A stretch of 64,000 bases of DNA, taken from the NCBI GenBank assembly GCA_965233675.1, contig OZ247498.1, positions 868,001-932,000 of the forward strand, given 5' to 3'. Position numbers and translations under genes: made by a program. The stretch is from SZUA-309 sp965233675 (GTDB taxonomy: Bacteria > Pseudomonadota > Gammaproteobacteria > Pseudomonadales > Azotimanducaceae). Below are positions 42,807 to 52,285 of the stretch, one piece after another (the stretch's first letter is position 1; each line of letters begins with the position of its first letter). Under the pieces are notes generated by a model. The model saw only the letters and a program-made list of their open reading frames with translations. It was not told the origin of the DNA and ran no database searches.

Positions 42807-43643
42807 TTGTTGAAGTTTTATCTGATTGCCTCGCTCTGCCTGAGTCTGATCTCAGGCCCGGCCATTTTAAGTGCCCACGCCGCCCCCCAGAGCGAAGGCC
42901 GGTTTTCCATTGACGGACTCAGTCCGGAGGCGGCGGGTCGCGCGATTTTCGAAGAAGCGGATCGGCGTGCGTCCGGCTATCAGGATCTCCAGGTGGATCT
43001 GGAGATGACGCTGAACACGGGGGCGAATCGTTCCTCCACTCGCAGCCTGTCGATCCGCCAGCTCGAAATGCCGGATGACGGCGATCGCCTGCTGGTCGTT
43101 TTCGATACTCCCAAGTCGATTCGCGGTACGGCACTGTTGAGCTATGCGCACAAGACCGAAGCGGACGATCAGTGGATGTATCTGCCGGCCCTGAAGCGGG
43201 TGAAGCGGATCGCCAGCAAAAACAAATCCGGCCCGTTTCTCTCCAGTGAATTCGCCTACGAAGACATGGCGCTGCAGGAGGTGGAAAAGTACAGCTACCG
43301 GATGCTCGAAACCCGGATCGGGGACGAAGGTCTGAACCTGATCGTGGAGCGGGTGCCGACGGACGAATATTCCGGCTACGCCCGGCAGGTGGTGACCGTG
43401 GATGCGGCTGAGCTGCAGATCCGGCACATACAGTACTTCGACCGGCAGAACCGGCCCCTGAAAACGCTCGAGGTCAGCGACTACCAGCTCTATGAGGAGC
43501 GCTTCTGGAAACCGGGACGCATGCTCATGAGCAATGGCCAGACGGGCAAAACCACAGAGCTGGTCTGGCGCGACTACCAGTTTGGTACCGGGCTCGACGC
43601 CGATCGGGACTTTTCCACCAACAGTCTGCTCAGAGCGAGATGA
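42807..43643 (+). CDS. LolA-like outer-membrane lipoprotein-sorting protein
   Basis: 278 residues from TTG, with AGGAA 5 nt upstream. Signal peptide: LKFYLIASLCLSLISGPAILSAHA. The mature part has the LolA-like half-barrel pattern of the 'outer membrane lipoprotein-sorting protein' family: GTALLSYAHKTEADDQWMYLPALKRVKRI and KSGPFLSSEFAYEDM are its conserved core. Family members are usually encoded beside RND/MMPL exporters and beta-barrel proteins. It overlaps the barrel gene by 4 nt. Its promoter region holds the SOS boxes. Confidence 0.83.
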   Translation: MLKFYLIASLCLSLISGPAILSAHAAPQSEGRFSIDGLSPEAAGRAIFEEADRRASGYQDLQVDLEMTLNTGANRSSTRSLSIRQLEMPDDGDRLLVVFDTPKSIRGTALLSYAHKTEADDQWMYLPALKRVKRIASKNKSGPFLSSEFAYEDMALQEVEKYSYRMLETRIGDEGLNLIVERVPTDEYSGYARQVVTVDAAELQIRHIQYFDRQNRPLKTLEVSDYQLYEERFWKPGRMLMSNGQTGKTTELVWRDYQFGTGLDADRDFSTNSLLRAR

Positions 43644-45271
43644 ACCCTTTCGCGGCCGGGATGCCCGGCATACTGGCGTTTGTCGGCCTGCTGCTTGTCG
43701 CGGGCCAGGGGCATGGAGACGATCGGCTGGTTTTCGGCAGTTTCCAGAACACCACCAATGCGGAGAACTGGGCCGGGCGCATGACCGTTCTGCTGAATGT
43801 GGAGGTGACGGTGCTGCCGGGCACCAACAGCACGGGCTCCGTCATTCACCGGGTGGTGACGGCGCCGCTCACCGAAACGGAAGCGAGCAGGGTGCGCCGC
43901 ATCGCCGATGGTCGCCAGTTGAAATACTGGCGGCTGCTGGATGTGGAAGCCGCCGCGGCAGAGCAGAGCACCGGGCCCGAGCCTGAAGAGCAACTGGCCC
44001 ACGTGGTGCCGGCGCCCGTCCGAGCGGAGAACCCCCAGCGCCGGGCCAACGATCAGCCGCCGGTGCGTCCTGCGGAAGTCATCAGGCCGGCTGCCGTGCA
44101 GGACAACGACGTGGTTCAGATGCTGGATGTGGATATCGGCGCTCAGGCGCGGGCGTTCTTCGAGGAAGGTCTCGATGGCCAGTCCGATTTTCACCCCTCG
44201 GTGTCGATCAGAGCGGACTACTACCGGGCCTGGGACAACGAGCGTCAGAGCTTCACGTTCAGTCCGTTCTATCGCTACGACGCGGAGGACGACGAACGTA
44301 CGCATTTCGACCTCCGGGAAGGCTTCTGGAGCCTGGTGGGAAATGACTGGGATCTGCATCTCGGGGTGAAACAGGTGTTCTGGGGGGTGACCGAGTTCAA
44401 CCATCTCGTGGACATCATCAATCAGACCGACCTGGTCGAGAATGTCGACGGCGAAGACAAGCTCGGCCAGCCCATGGCGCACCTTTCGCTGGTCCGGGAC
44501 TGGGGTATTCTGGATTTTCACCTGCTCACCGGGTTTCGCGAGCGCACGTTTCCCGGACCGGATGGGCGACCGCGTTTTTACCTGCCTATCGACAATGACG
44601 AGGCCACCTATGAATCCGGTGCCGGGGACAATCGGATTGACGGGGCCATCCGCTGGTCCCATCACCTGGGCGCGTTCGAATTCGGGCTCTATCAGTTCAA
44701 TGGTACCTCCCGGGCACCGCTTTATTCAGCGGTAACCGAGCCGGACGGCGAGTTGCTGTTGCGACCACATTATCCGGTGATCAATCAGACCGGCCTGGAC
44801 GCACAGGCCATCTACGGGGACTGGGCATTCAAGCTGGAATCCATCTACCGGACCAACTTCCCGGATGCCTTCTATGCCTTTAATGCGGGTTTCGAACGAA
44901 CCCTGGTCGGCGCCTTCGGAACCCGGGCGGATCTCGGCCTGGTCGTGGAGTATCTCTACGACGAGCGGGGTGACGAGGCCTTCGATACCTTCTTCGAGCA
45001 CGATATCGCGCTCGCCACCCGCTGGGCGCTGAACGATCTCAGCGATACCCAGGCGCTGATCGGTCTGACCTGGGATCACGAGTACCGGGAGACCATATTC
45101 ACACTGGAAGCGAGCCGACGCTTGGGCGAGACTTGGCTGCTGCTGCTCGAAGGCAGGGCGTTCGCGGGCGCTTCGGATCTCGATCCGGACAACCCGCTTG
45201 ATCCCGCGAACAAGGGGGCATCCGTGGCCAGAGATGACTACATCGAGCTCGAACTGACCAAGTACTTTTAG
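43640..45271 (+). CDS. SPOR-like domain fused to outer-membrane beta-barrel
   Basis: 543 residues. A signal peptide (about 1-26) is followed by a SPOR-like domain at about 28-98 (LVFGSFQNTTNAENWAGRM... TAPLTETEASRVRRIADG), a Pro/Ala-rich linker, and a barrel of about 380 residues with alternating strands and a C-terminal Phe (ELELTKYF), as in outer-membrane proteins. The pairing with the LolA-like protein is typical of an envelope lipid or lipoprotein export pair. SPOR domains bind denuded septal glycans. The function of the fusion is unknown. Confidence 0.75.
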   Translation: MNPFAAGMPGILAFVGLLLVAGQGHGDDRLVFGSFQNTTNAENWAGRMTVLLNVEVTVLPGTNSTGSVIHRVVTAPLTETEASRVRRIADGRQLKYWRLLDVEAAAAEQSTGPEPEEQLAHVVPAPVRAENPQRRANDQPPVRPAEVIRPAAVQDNDVVQMLDVDIGAQARAFFEEGLDGQSDFHPSVSIRADYYRAWDNERQSFTFSPFYRYDAEDDERTHFDLREGFWSLVGNDWDLHLGVKQVFWGVTEFNHLVDIINQTDLVENVDGEDKLGQPMAHLSLVRDWGILDFHLLTGFRERTFPGPDGRPRFYLPIDNDEATYESGAGDNRIDGAIRWSHHLGAFEFGLYQFNGTSRAPLYSAVTEPDGELLLRPHYPVINQTGLDAQAIYGDWAFKLESIYRTNFPDAFYAFNAGFERTLVGAFGTRADLGLVVEYLYDERGDEAFDTFFEHDIALATRWALNDLSDTQALIGLTWDHEYRETIFTLEASRRLGETWLLLLEGRAFAGASDLDPDNPLDPANKGASVARDDYIELELTKYF

Positions 45272-45285
45272 AGACTGCCGAACAC

Positions 45286-46395
45286 ATGCTGGAATTCTTG
45301 AGGGAATACCTGGGTGAGAATGCCTGGGTAGGACAGGTATTTACCGTCGTACTGGCGACCGCCATCATTCACTGGCTGGTCCGCCACTTCATGCTCCGCC
45401 TCGCCAGGCAACTGGAGAAGACCCAGAACCTCTACGACGACGCGCTGCTGGATGCGGCGCGCAAGCCGCTGGCCTGGGCGATCTGGCTGGTCGGAATCAG
45501 CTGGGCGGCAGAATCGACCGGTGGCGAGGCGGTCCGGGCAGAGATCTTCGAACACGTGGGTGCCATGCGGGAAGTGGGCATCATCGCGCTGCTGGCCTGG
45601 TTCGCCGTGCGTTTCATCAGCTTCGTGGAGAAGCACGTCGCCGAAGGCAGCTACGATCCAACCACGGCCACCGCGGTGGGAAAGCTGCTGCGAGCCAGCG
45701 TCATCATCACCGCCGTGCTGATGGCCATGCAGACACTGGGCTTCAGCATTTCCGGCGTGCTCGCCTTTGGCGGCGTCGGCGGTATTGCCGTGGGCTTCGC
45801 CGCCCGGGATCTGCTCGCCAATTTTTTCGGCGCGATGATGGTCTTTCTCGATCGGCCGTTTTCCGTGGGGGACTGGATCCGCTCACCCGACCAGTCCATC
45901 GAGGGCACGGTTGAGGAGATCGGCTGGCGACTGACCCGGATACGAACATTCGATGCCCGGCCGCTTTACGTGCCGAATGCCACCTTTGCCTCCATCTCGG
46001 TAGAGAACCCTTCGCGGATGACCAATCGGCGGATCAAGGAAACCATCGGCGTGCGCTACGATGACGTGGGCGTGCTGGAGGACATTCTGCGTGATGTGAA
46101 GGGAATGCTCGAAAACCACGAAGCGATCGACCACGATAAGACGCTGATGGTGAACTTCGATGCGTTCGGCCCGTCTTCCCTCGACTTCTTCATCTATACG
46201 TTCACCCGCACGACCGTCTGGGCCGAATACCACGAGATCAAACAGGACGTGCTGCTGAAAATCGCGGCCATCATCGAAGGTCACGGCGCTGAGATTGCCT
46301 TCCCGACGCGAACCGTGCATCTCCCTGCCGAGCCTGAGACGGAGCCGGAGCCCGAGCAGGAACCGGCATCGACGCCGAATCCGGCTGGATCGTGA
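45286..46395 (+). CDS. MscS-family mechanosensitive channel
   Basis: 369 residues. Membrane segments at about 17-33, 62-75, 95-112 and 134-152, then the pore helix GVLAFGGVGGIAVGFAARDLLANFF (Gly/Ala-rich TM3 of MscS) and the beta domain DRPFSVGDWI. The C-terminal tail is Glu/Pro-rich. It relieves osmotic downshock. It is 14 bp after the barrel gene and overlaps hpt as GTGA. Confidence 0.9.
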   Translation: MLEFLREYLGENAWVGQVFTVVLATAIIHWLVRHFMLRLARQLEKTQNLYDDALLDAARKPLAWAIWLVGISWAAESTGGEAVRAEIFEHVGAMREVGIIALLAWFAVRFISFVEKHVAEGSYDPTTATAVGKLLRASVIITAVLMAMQTLGFSISGVLAFGGVGGIAVGFAARDLLANFFGAMMVFLDRPFSVGDWIRSPDQSIEGTVEEIGWRLTRIRTFDARPLYVPNATFASISVENPSRMTNRRIKETIGVRYDDVGVLEDILRDVKGMLENHEAIDHDKTLMVNFDAFGPSSLDFFIYTFTRTTVWAEYHEIKQDVLLKIAAIIEGHGAEIAFPTRTVHLPAEPETEPEPEQEPASTPNPAGS

Positions 46396-46943
46396 TCACA
46401 CCGGAGCGCCTGGAACGCGTACGGCAGAGTGCCGAACGCGTGTACACGGCGGCGGAAGTCACCGCCGCGATCGACCGGCTGGCGGTCCGCCTGACGGTGG
46501 CGCTCGCCGAGGAGAACCCGCTGCTGCTGTGTGTGTTGAACGGTGGCCTGCCGTTCACCGCGGCTTTGATGCAACGCATGCAGATTCCGCTCACGCTGTC
46601 TTATGTGCACGTCGGCCGATACCACGGAGCGACGCGTGGCGGCGAGCTTACCTGGCACGCCCGTCCGCAGGCGGACCTGGAAGGCCGGCATGTGCTGCTG
46701 GTGGACGATATCCTCGATGAAGGGCTGACCCTCGCCGCGCTCGAAGCCTGGTGCCTCGAGCAGGGGGCACGGGCGGTCACCTCGACGGTGCTGCTGGAGA
46801 AGGGGGCGGGCAGTCGGGAGATATTCGCGGCCTTACCCTGTCCGGACAGGTATGTGTTCGGCTGGGGCATGGACTTCGAAGGCTACTGGCGCAACCTCCC
46901 GGAGATCTATGCGCTGGATGAATCTCTGGAAGGAGAGGGATAA
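46392..46943 (+). CDS. hpt: Hypoxanthine-guanine phosphoribosyltransferase
   Basis: 183 residues from GTG. The PRPP loop is HVLLVDDILDEGLTLAAL (about 96-113). CVLNGGLPFTAALMQRM and GWGMDFEGYWRNLPEIYAL are the other HPRT motifs. It forms IMP/GMP from purine base and PRPP. It directly precedes a thioinosine phosphorylase whose product hypoxanthine is its substrate. It overlaps mscS by 4 nt. Confidence 0.92.
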   Translation: MITPERLERVRQSAERVYTAAEVTAAIDRLAVRLTVALAEENPLLLCVLNGGLPFTAALMQRMQIPLTLSYVHVGRYHGATRGGELTWHARPQADLEGRHVLLVDDILDEGLTLAALEAWCLEQGARAVTSTVLLEKGAGSREIFAALPCPDRYVFGWGMDFEGYWRNLPEIYALDESLEGEG

Positions 46944-46944
46944 G

Positions 46945-47697
46945 TTGGCAAAGGTAGGTTTGTTCGTGGGCTCCGGCGTGCTGGCCGGCCATCCGGACTG
47001 GGATCTGGGCTGGCAGGCGGTCGGCGACCGGGCGACGGATTTCGGCGATGCCGCCGCACCCCTGCAGCGCGGGGAATATGCGGGTCATGAGGTGTTCGCG
47101 CTTCCCCGACACGGCGTGCCGCACCGCTATGCGCCCCATGCGGTGAACTACCGGGCGAACATCCGGCTGCTGGCGGACGCGGGCGCCGAGGTCGTGATCG
47201 CCCTGAATACGGTCGGCGGCATCAGTGCCAGCGCGGTGACCGAAGCCCTGATCCTGCCGGATCAGCTCATCGACTACACCTGGGGACGGGTTCAGTCGTT
47301 CAATTCGGATGACGATGTCCGGCACATTGATTTCACCGAACCTTACGATGGCCGGCTCCGGGCGCATCTCCTCGAAGCGGCGGCCGCTGCCGGGACGGCC
47401 GTGCTCGATGGTGGCGTGATGGGGGTGACCCAGGGGCCAAGGCTCGAAACCGCTGCGGAGATTCAGCGAATGGCCCGGGACGGGTGTGCCATCGTTGGCA
47501 TGACGGGAATGCCGGAAGCGGTGCTGGCCCGGGAGATCGATCTGCCGCTGGCTTCCCTGGCCATGGTGGTGAATCCGGCGGCCGGTCTCGCGACTCAGGT
47601 GATCGACATGGAAGACATCCACCGGGCGTCGGCCAACGCCATGGCGAAAGCCGCTCGCCTAGTCCGTGCTTTCCTCGAGGGCTTTCAGGGCCTCTAG
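46945..47697 (+). CDS. S-methyl-5'-thioinosine phosphorylase (PNP/MTAP family)
   Basis: 250 residues from TTG 46945, chosen because AAGGAGAGG lies 5-8 nt upstream. Phosphate and nucleoside motifs of the MTAP/PNP family are seen: LPRHGVPHRYAPHAVNYRANI and TQGPRLETAAEIQRM, VGMTGMPEAVLAREIDL. In P. aeruginosa the homologous locus PA3004 encodes the thioinosine-specific enzyme. It salvages methylthio-nucleosides from polyamine or homoserine lactone synthesis. Its 3' end overlaps csiV by 39 nt on the opposite strand. Confidence 0.88.
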   Translation: MAKVGLFVGSGVLAGHPDWDLGWQAVGDRATDFGDAAAPLQRGEYAGHEVFALPRHGVPHRYAPHAVNYRANIRLLADAGAEVVIALNTVGGISASAVTEALILPDQLIDYTWGRVQSFNSDDDVRHIDFTEPYDGRLRAHLLEAAAAAGTAVLDGGVMGVTQGPRLETAAEIQRMARDGCAIVGMTGMPEAVLAREIDLPLASLAMVVNPAAGLATQVIDMEDIHRASANAMAKAARLVRAFLEGFQGL

Positions 47698-48732
47698 CTC
47701 GGAAAGCAGCGCCGGCGGAAAGCTGACCGGATCGATCCGCACCACCAGGCCGAGCTTCGGGTGATCCAGATAATGGAGTTCCTCGGAGCGCATGCGCCGG
47801 CTTTCCGATAGCTGCATATATCCCTGGCTGCCGGTGTCAGTTGCGGAAGCAACCAGCAGACTGTCTCCCGTCGCATTCATGGCGGCACCGGCCGGCGACA
47901 GCCCGAGGCCGGGTCCATGGAAAAAGAGATCGGCCTTGAAGTGCAGGTATCGTCCGAGCGTCACCCCCACGCTGCCGATCAGTTCATGGCCGGGCAGGGG
48001 CGGATTGAGGCGCTGCCCGCCCTCCACCAGGATGGATGATGGTGTCTCTCTCGGCGGGACAGCCTCCAGCCAGCGGCCATGAAAAAGTATCCGGCCATAA
48101 CCCCGCCTTTCGATCCGGTTGGCGGCCCGTTGCAGGCGGAAATTTTCTGCCGGTTGCCAGTGCTGGCTGTCGGCCTCGAGGCGTCGTTCGAACTCGGCCA
48201 TGTGGGCGAGAAAATCGAGCTGGGGGTTGGGCGCCAGGGTGGGCATGATGGCCGGTGTCGGGACGGCGGCCGCTGGCCCGCGCTCTGTCTCCGCCTGTGC
48301 ACTGGTCTCTGCCTCAATCCCTGTCTCTGTACCTGTATCTGCCGTAAGGGCAGAGACTTCGAGGGTATCCGACTCTGCCGGCTGCATCTCGTAGGTCAGC
48401 GTGGGGAACGTCAGACAGGCTCTGGTGAGCGTATTCAGCGGACCGTTCCAGAGGGCCTCCGGCGCCAGCCTCTGGGTGCGGATTGCCCGCGGCAGTGCCC
48501 GGGGGCGGTCCAGAGTAAGTATCTCCTCGGTGGCGAAATCGAGCACGGCCGTCCGCTCGAAAACGAAGAATTCGACCTCGTAATAGCGCTCGTTCAGAAA
48601 GGCTTCGAGCTCGGCCGGCGTCGCCGTGGCCGTCTCGGCACTGACCGGCATCACAACCGCCGGCAATACGAGCAGGGCACCAGCTCTCAGGGCCAGGTAC
48701 AGCGCGCGGGTCCTGATCTTCTGAAGCATCAT
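47659..48732 (-). CDS. csiV: CsiV-like periplasmic protein
   Basis: 357 residues. Signal peptide about 1-33, ending PVSAET. The N-terminal motif EVEFFVFER (about 50-60) and the C-terminal RRMRSEELHYLDHPKLGLVVRIDPV are the features of the CsiV family (peptidoglycan-binding, D-amino-acid sensitivity in Vibrio). The middle third is a low-complexity Thr/Glu/Ala linker. It lies in the PA3003 position just before mfd and overlaps the mfd stop by 4 nt (mfd is upstream). Confidence 0.8.
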   Translation of the reverse strand: MMLQKIRTRALYLALRAGALLVLPAVVMPVSAETATATPAELEAFLNERYYEVEFFVFERTAVLDFATEEILTLDRPRALPRAIRTQRLAPEALWNGPLNTLTRACLTFPTLTYEMQPAESDTLEVSALTADTGTETGIEAETSAQAETERGPAAAVPTPAIMPTLAPNPQLDFLAHMAEFERRLEADSQHWQPAENFRLQRAANRIERRGYGRILFHGRWLEAVPPRETPSSILVEGGQRLNPPLPGHELIGSVGVTLGRYLHFKADLFFHGPGLGLSPAGAAMNATGDSLLVASATDTGSQGYMQLSESRRMRSEELHYLDHPKLGLVVRIDPVSFPPALLSELEALKALEESTD

Positions 48733-51700
48733 GCGGTGGCCCGGTTGGCTTCCTTATCCGTTACGTCGAGGCGGTCGAGGAGGGCGTTAGCGTACTCGAT
48801 CCTCTGATCGAAATCTTCGAGCTTGCGGGTAACCCGGAGCGTGGTGCCGCCCTCCAGGCGATAGGTATTCGGTTCTGCCTGGACGAGACGGATAATGGTG
48901 ATGGGGTCCACGTCTGTTTCGCCGGAAAACTCCAGCCGGCCACCATTGGGGCCCAGATCCAGCCGGGTGATGCCAAGGGGCTGCGCCTGCAGTTTCAGGG
49001 CCGTGACCTTGAACAGGTGTTTCAGCGGATCCGGCGGCAGTCCGAACCGGTCCACGAACTCCGCATACAGATCATCCAGCTCCTCGGCGCTCGAAGCATT
49101 GGCGATCCTCTTGTAGAGGATCAGCCGGCCATGAATGTCGGGCAGGTAATCCTCCGGAATGAGCGTGGAGGTATGCAGATTCACCTCCTGGCTGATGGGC
49201 TCCAGCGGCGCGTCCAGGTTGGGAGTCTTACCGTCCTGGATGGCTTTTACGGCCCGGTCCAGCATGTCCATGTACAGCGAAAAACCGATGGACTCGATCT
49301 GACCGGATTGATCTTCCCCGAGCAACTCGCCTGCACCGCGGATCTCCATGTCGTGGGTGGCGAGGGTGAACCCCACGCCCAGTTCGCCGGCTGCTTCGAT
49401 GGCATCGAGACGCTTCAGCGCATCCCTGGTCATGGCCTTGGGGTGCGGCGTGAGCAGGTAGGCATAGGCCTGCCTGGCGGACCGGCCGACTCGGCCGCGG
49501 AGCTGGTGCAGCTGGGCGAGACCGAACTTGTCTGCGCGTTCGATGATGATGGTGTTGGCGTTCGGAATATCGATGCCGGTTTCGATGATGGTGGTGCAGA
49601 CCAGCAGATTCAGCTGCCGGTGATAAAAGTCGTTCATCACCTGTTCCAGGTCGCGCTTGGGCATCTGCCCGTGACCAACGCCGATCCGGGCCTCGGGCAG
49701 CATCTCTGCCAGTTCATGGGCGGTCTGGTCGATGGTCCGTACTTCGTTGTGAAGATAGAACACCTGTCCACCCCGCATCAGTTCCCGGGTGATGGCTTCC
49801 CTGATTACATGTGAGCGCTTTTCCTGCACGAATGTATTGATGGACAGCCGCTTGGCTGGCGGTGTGGCGATGATGGACAGGTCGCGGATACCGTTCATCG
49901 CCATGTTGAGCGTGCGCGGTATGGGCGTCGCCGTCAGAGTCAGCACGTCCACTTCCGCCCGGAGCGAACGCAGCCGTTCCTTCTGGCGGACGCCGAAGCG
50001 ATGTTCCTCGTCGATGACAATCAGGCCCAGATCCTTGAAGCGGATGGCCGGGTTGAGCAACTTGTGAGTACCGATGACGATGTCTGTCTTCCCGCTGGCA
50101 AGACGATCGCCGATGGCTGCGACTTCTCCGTCCGAACGCATACGGGAAACCGCCTCGATCTGCACCGGCCAGTCGGCGAACCGATCGCGGAAGGAATCGA
50201 AGTGCTGCTGGGCGAGTAGCGTGGTGGGTACCAGTACCGCCACCTGCTTGCCGCTTGCGACGGCGAGGAAAGCGGCCCGCATGGCGACTTCCGTTTTGCC
50301 GAAGCCCACGTCGCCGCAGATGAGGCGATCGGTAGAGCGGGTGGAGCATAGGTCGGCGACCACCTCTTCGATGGCCTTCTGCTGGTCGGGTGTCACCTCG
50401 AACGGGAACTGATCCGAGAAGCGCTGATAGTCGTCATTCGGATCGGTGAACGCGAAGCGGGCGGCCGTCTCCCGGCGGGCGTAGATATTCAGGAGTTCTG
50501 CCGCCACATCGAAAACCTTTTCCTGGGCGCGCCGCTTCGCTTTTTCCCACTGATCCGAGCCGAGCCGATGCAGAGGCGCGTGCTCGGTGTCTGCACCGGA
50601 GTAGCGACTGATCAGATGCAGAGAAGTGACCGGGACGTAGAGTTTTGCGTCGTCCGCATAGGTGAGGGTGAGAAACTCATTCGGACTGCCATCGATTTCC
50701 AGTGTGGTCAGGCCCATATAGCGACCGATGCCGTGCTCGATATGCACGACGGGTTCGCCCGTATGCAGTTCCGTGAGGTTCCGGATGATCTGTTCCGGGT
50801 CCAGCACCCGGGCGGCTCGCGCTTTGCGCTCCGCCACCTGATGGCCGAACACCTGGTTTTCCGTGACGATGATGAGATCGTCCAGCCAGAGGCCCTGCTC
50901 GAGCGGCGCGATGGCGAGGCCGCGCGCCGTATCGGATGATTGAAAGGCGGACAGGTCCGCCACTTCCACCGGCCGCAGGTCGGCCCGGTTCAGATACTCG
51001 TGGAAAACTTCCCGCCGTCCGGCAGTGTCGGCGATGAACAGTACCGGGGCGCTGGTCTGTGCGAGAAAGTGCCTGAGTGCTTCGGCGGGGTCTTTGGCCC
51101 GGGGTTTTGCGGTCAGGTCCGGGAGGCTTCGGCTGGCGAAGTCGAAGCCGTGCTTGCCGGACCTGGCCAGATCCACCACTGCCAGCTGTTTCAATCCGGC
51201 GCCGAGTTCCTCCTCCCGGAGGTAGAGGTCGGCCGGCGGCAGAATGGGCCTTTCCACATCGTGGCGGAGGTTCTCGTAGCGATTGCCGATCTCGGTGAGA
51301 TGGCTGCGGGCGCCTTCGATCAGATCCGCGTCCGCCACCAGCAGGGCATTTTCCGGCAGATAGTCGAAAAGATCCGTCAGGCTTTCGAAAAACAGGGGCA
51401 GGTAGTACTCGACGCCATTCGGCGCGATACCCTGACTGACATCCTGATAAACGCTGCAGCGCCGCACGTCCACGTTGAAGGTGTTGTGCCAGTTGTCCCG
51501 GAATCTCGAAATGGCCGGGCCATCGAGGGGGAACTCCTTGGCCGGCAGCAACTCGAAATGCTCGATCCGGTCGATGGTGCGCTGGGTGTCCGGGTCGAAG
51601 GTGCGCAGGCTTTCGATCTCGTCGTCCAGGAGATCGATCCGCAGCGGGGCCTCGCTGCCCATGGGAAAAATGTCCATCAGAGCACCGCGCACTGCGTACT

Positions 51701-52241
51701 CGCCACGACCGGTTACCGTCTCCACTGCCAGATAACCGGCTGCTTCCAGTGCGCGCCTTTCCTGGTGCATCTCGAATCTGGCACCCACCGCCAGTTCCAT
51801 GCTGAATCCCTCCACATAGGAACGGGGCGGCAGCCGCGCCAGGAGGGTCTGCAGGGTGATCACCAGATGCCGCGCACCGGTGGCCTGACGAGGCAGCCGG
51901 TACAACGTGTGCAGGCGTTCGGAGGTGATGTCCTCATGGGGCGAAAAAGCATCGTAGGCCAGGGTTTCCCAGTCCGGGAAGTAGAGGGTTTCCAGATCCG
52001 TTGCCGCGAATGACAACTCGTTCACCCAGCGTCGGGCCGCTCCCGGGTCCGGTGCGACGATCAGCGTCAGGTTCTGTCGGGTGCGCGTCGCGGCGGCCAC
52101 GGCGATGGCCGCCGCACTGCCGTGCAGTCCACGCCAGCTGATTCGCTGGCCAGCGCCGGGTGTGGCCGGCGGTGTGAATGGAGAATAGGTTGCCGACGGC
52201 GAGACGGCGTCGCCGGCCGGACGGTCATGATCGTCGGACAT
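48729..52241 (-). CDS. mfd: Transcription-repair coupling factor
   Basis: 1170 residues, the family length. UvrB-like N-terminus, the RNA-polymerase-interaction region (VVHIEHGIGRYMGL), then the RecG-like motor: Walker A GDVGFGKTEVAMRAA, DEEH box VIDEEHRFGV, TATPIPRTL, and C-terminal helicase motifs including RGRVGRSARQAYAYLL. It removes stalled RNA polymerase and recruits UvrA. Divergent from the protease gene (44 bp). Confidence 0.97.
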   Translation of the reverse strand: MSDDHDRPAGDAVSPSATYSPFTPPATPGAGQRISWRGLHGSAAAIAVAAATRTRQNLTLIVAPDPGAARRWVNELSFAATDLETLYFPDWETLAYDAFSPHEDITSERLHTLYRLPRQATGARHLVITLQTLLARLPPRSYVEGFSMELAVGARFEMHQERRALEAAGYLAVETVTGRGEYAVRGALMDIFPMGSEAPLRIDLLDDEIESLRTFDPDTQRTIDRIEHFELLPAKEFPLDGPAISRFRDNWHNTFNVDVRRCSVYQDVSQGIAPNGVEYYLPLFFESLTDLFDYLPENALLVADADLIEGARSHLTEIGNRYENLRHDVERPILPPADLYLREEELGAGLKQLAVVDLARSGKHGFDFASRSLPDLTAKPRAKDPAEALRHFLAQTSAPVLFIADTAGRREVFHEYLNRADLRPVEVADLSAFQSSDTARGLAIAPLEQGLWLDDLIIVTENQVFGHQVAERKARAARVLDPEQIIRNLTELHTGEPVVHIEHGIGRYMGLTTLEIDGSPNEFLTLTYADDAKLYVPVTSLHLISRYSGADTEHAPLHRLGSDQWEKAKRRAQEKVFDVAAELLNIYARRETAARFAFTDPNDDYQRFSDQFPFEVTPDQQKAIEEVVADLCSTRSTDRLICGDVGFGKTEVAMRAAFLAVASGKQVAVLVPTTLLAQQHFDSFRDRFADWPVQIEAVSRMRSDGEVAAIGDRLASGKTDIVIGTHKLLNPAIRFKDLGLIVIDEEHRFGVRQKERLRSLRAEVDVLTLTATPIPRTLNMAMNGIRDLSIIATPPAKRLSINTFVQEKRSHVIREAITRELMRGGQVFYLHNEVRTIDQTAHELAEMLPEARIGVGHGQMPKRDLEQVMNDFYHRQLNLLVCTTIIETGIDIPNANTIIIERADKFGLAQLHQLRGRVGRSARQAYAYLLTPHPKAMTRDALKRLDAIEAAGELGVGFTLATHDMEIRGAGELLGEDQSGQIESIGFSLYMDMLDRAVKAIQDGKTPNLDAPLEPISQEVNLHTSTLIPEDYLPDIHGRLILYKRIANASSAEELDDLYAEFVDRFGLPPDPLKHLFKVTALKLQAQPLGITRLDLGPNGGRLEFSGETDVDPITIIRLVQAEPNTYRLEGGTTLRVTRKLEDFDQRIEYANALLDRLDVTDKEANRATA

Positions 52242-52285
52242 GAACTGGGGTTGGTCGTGTCAAAGGGGCTGGTATTCTAGCGCCC

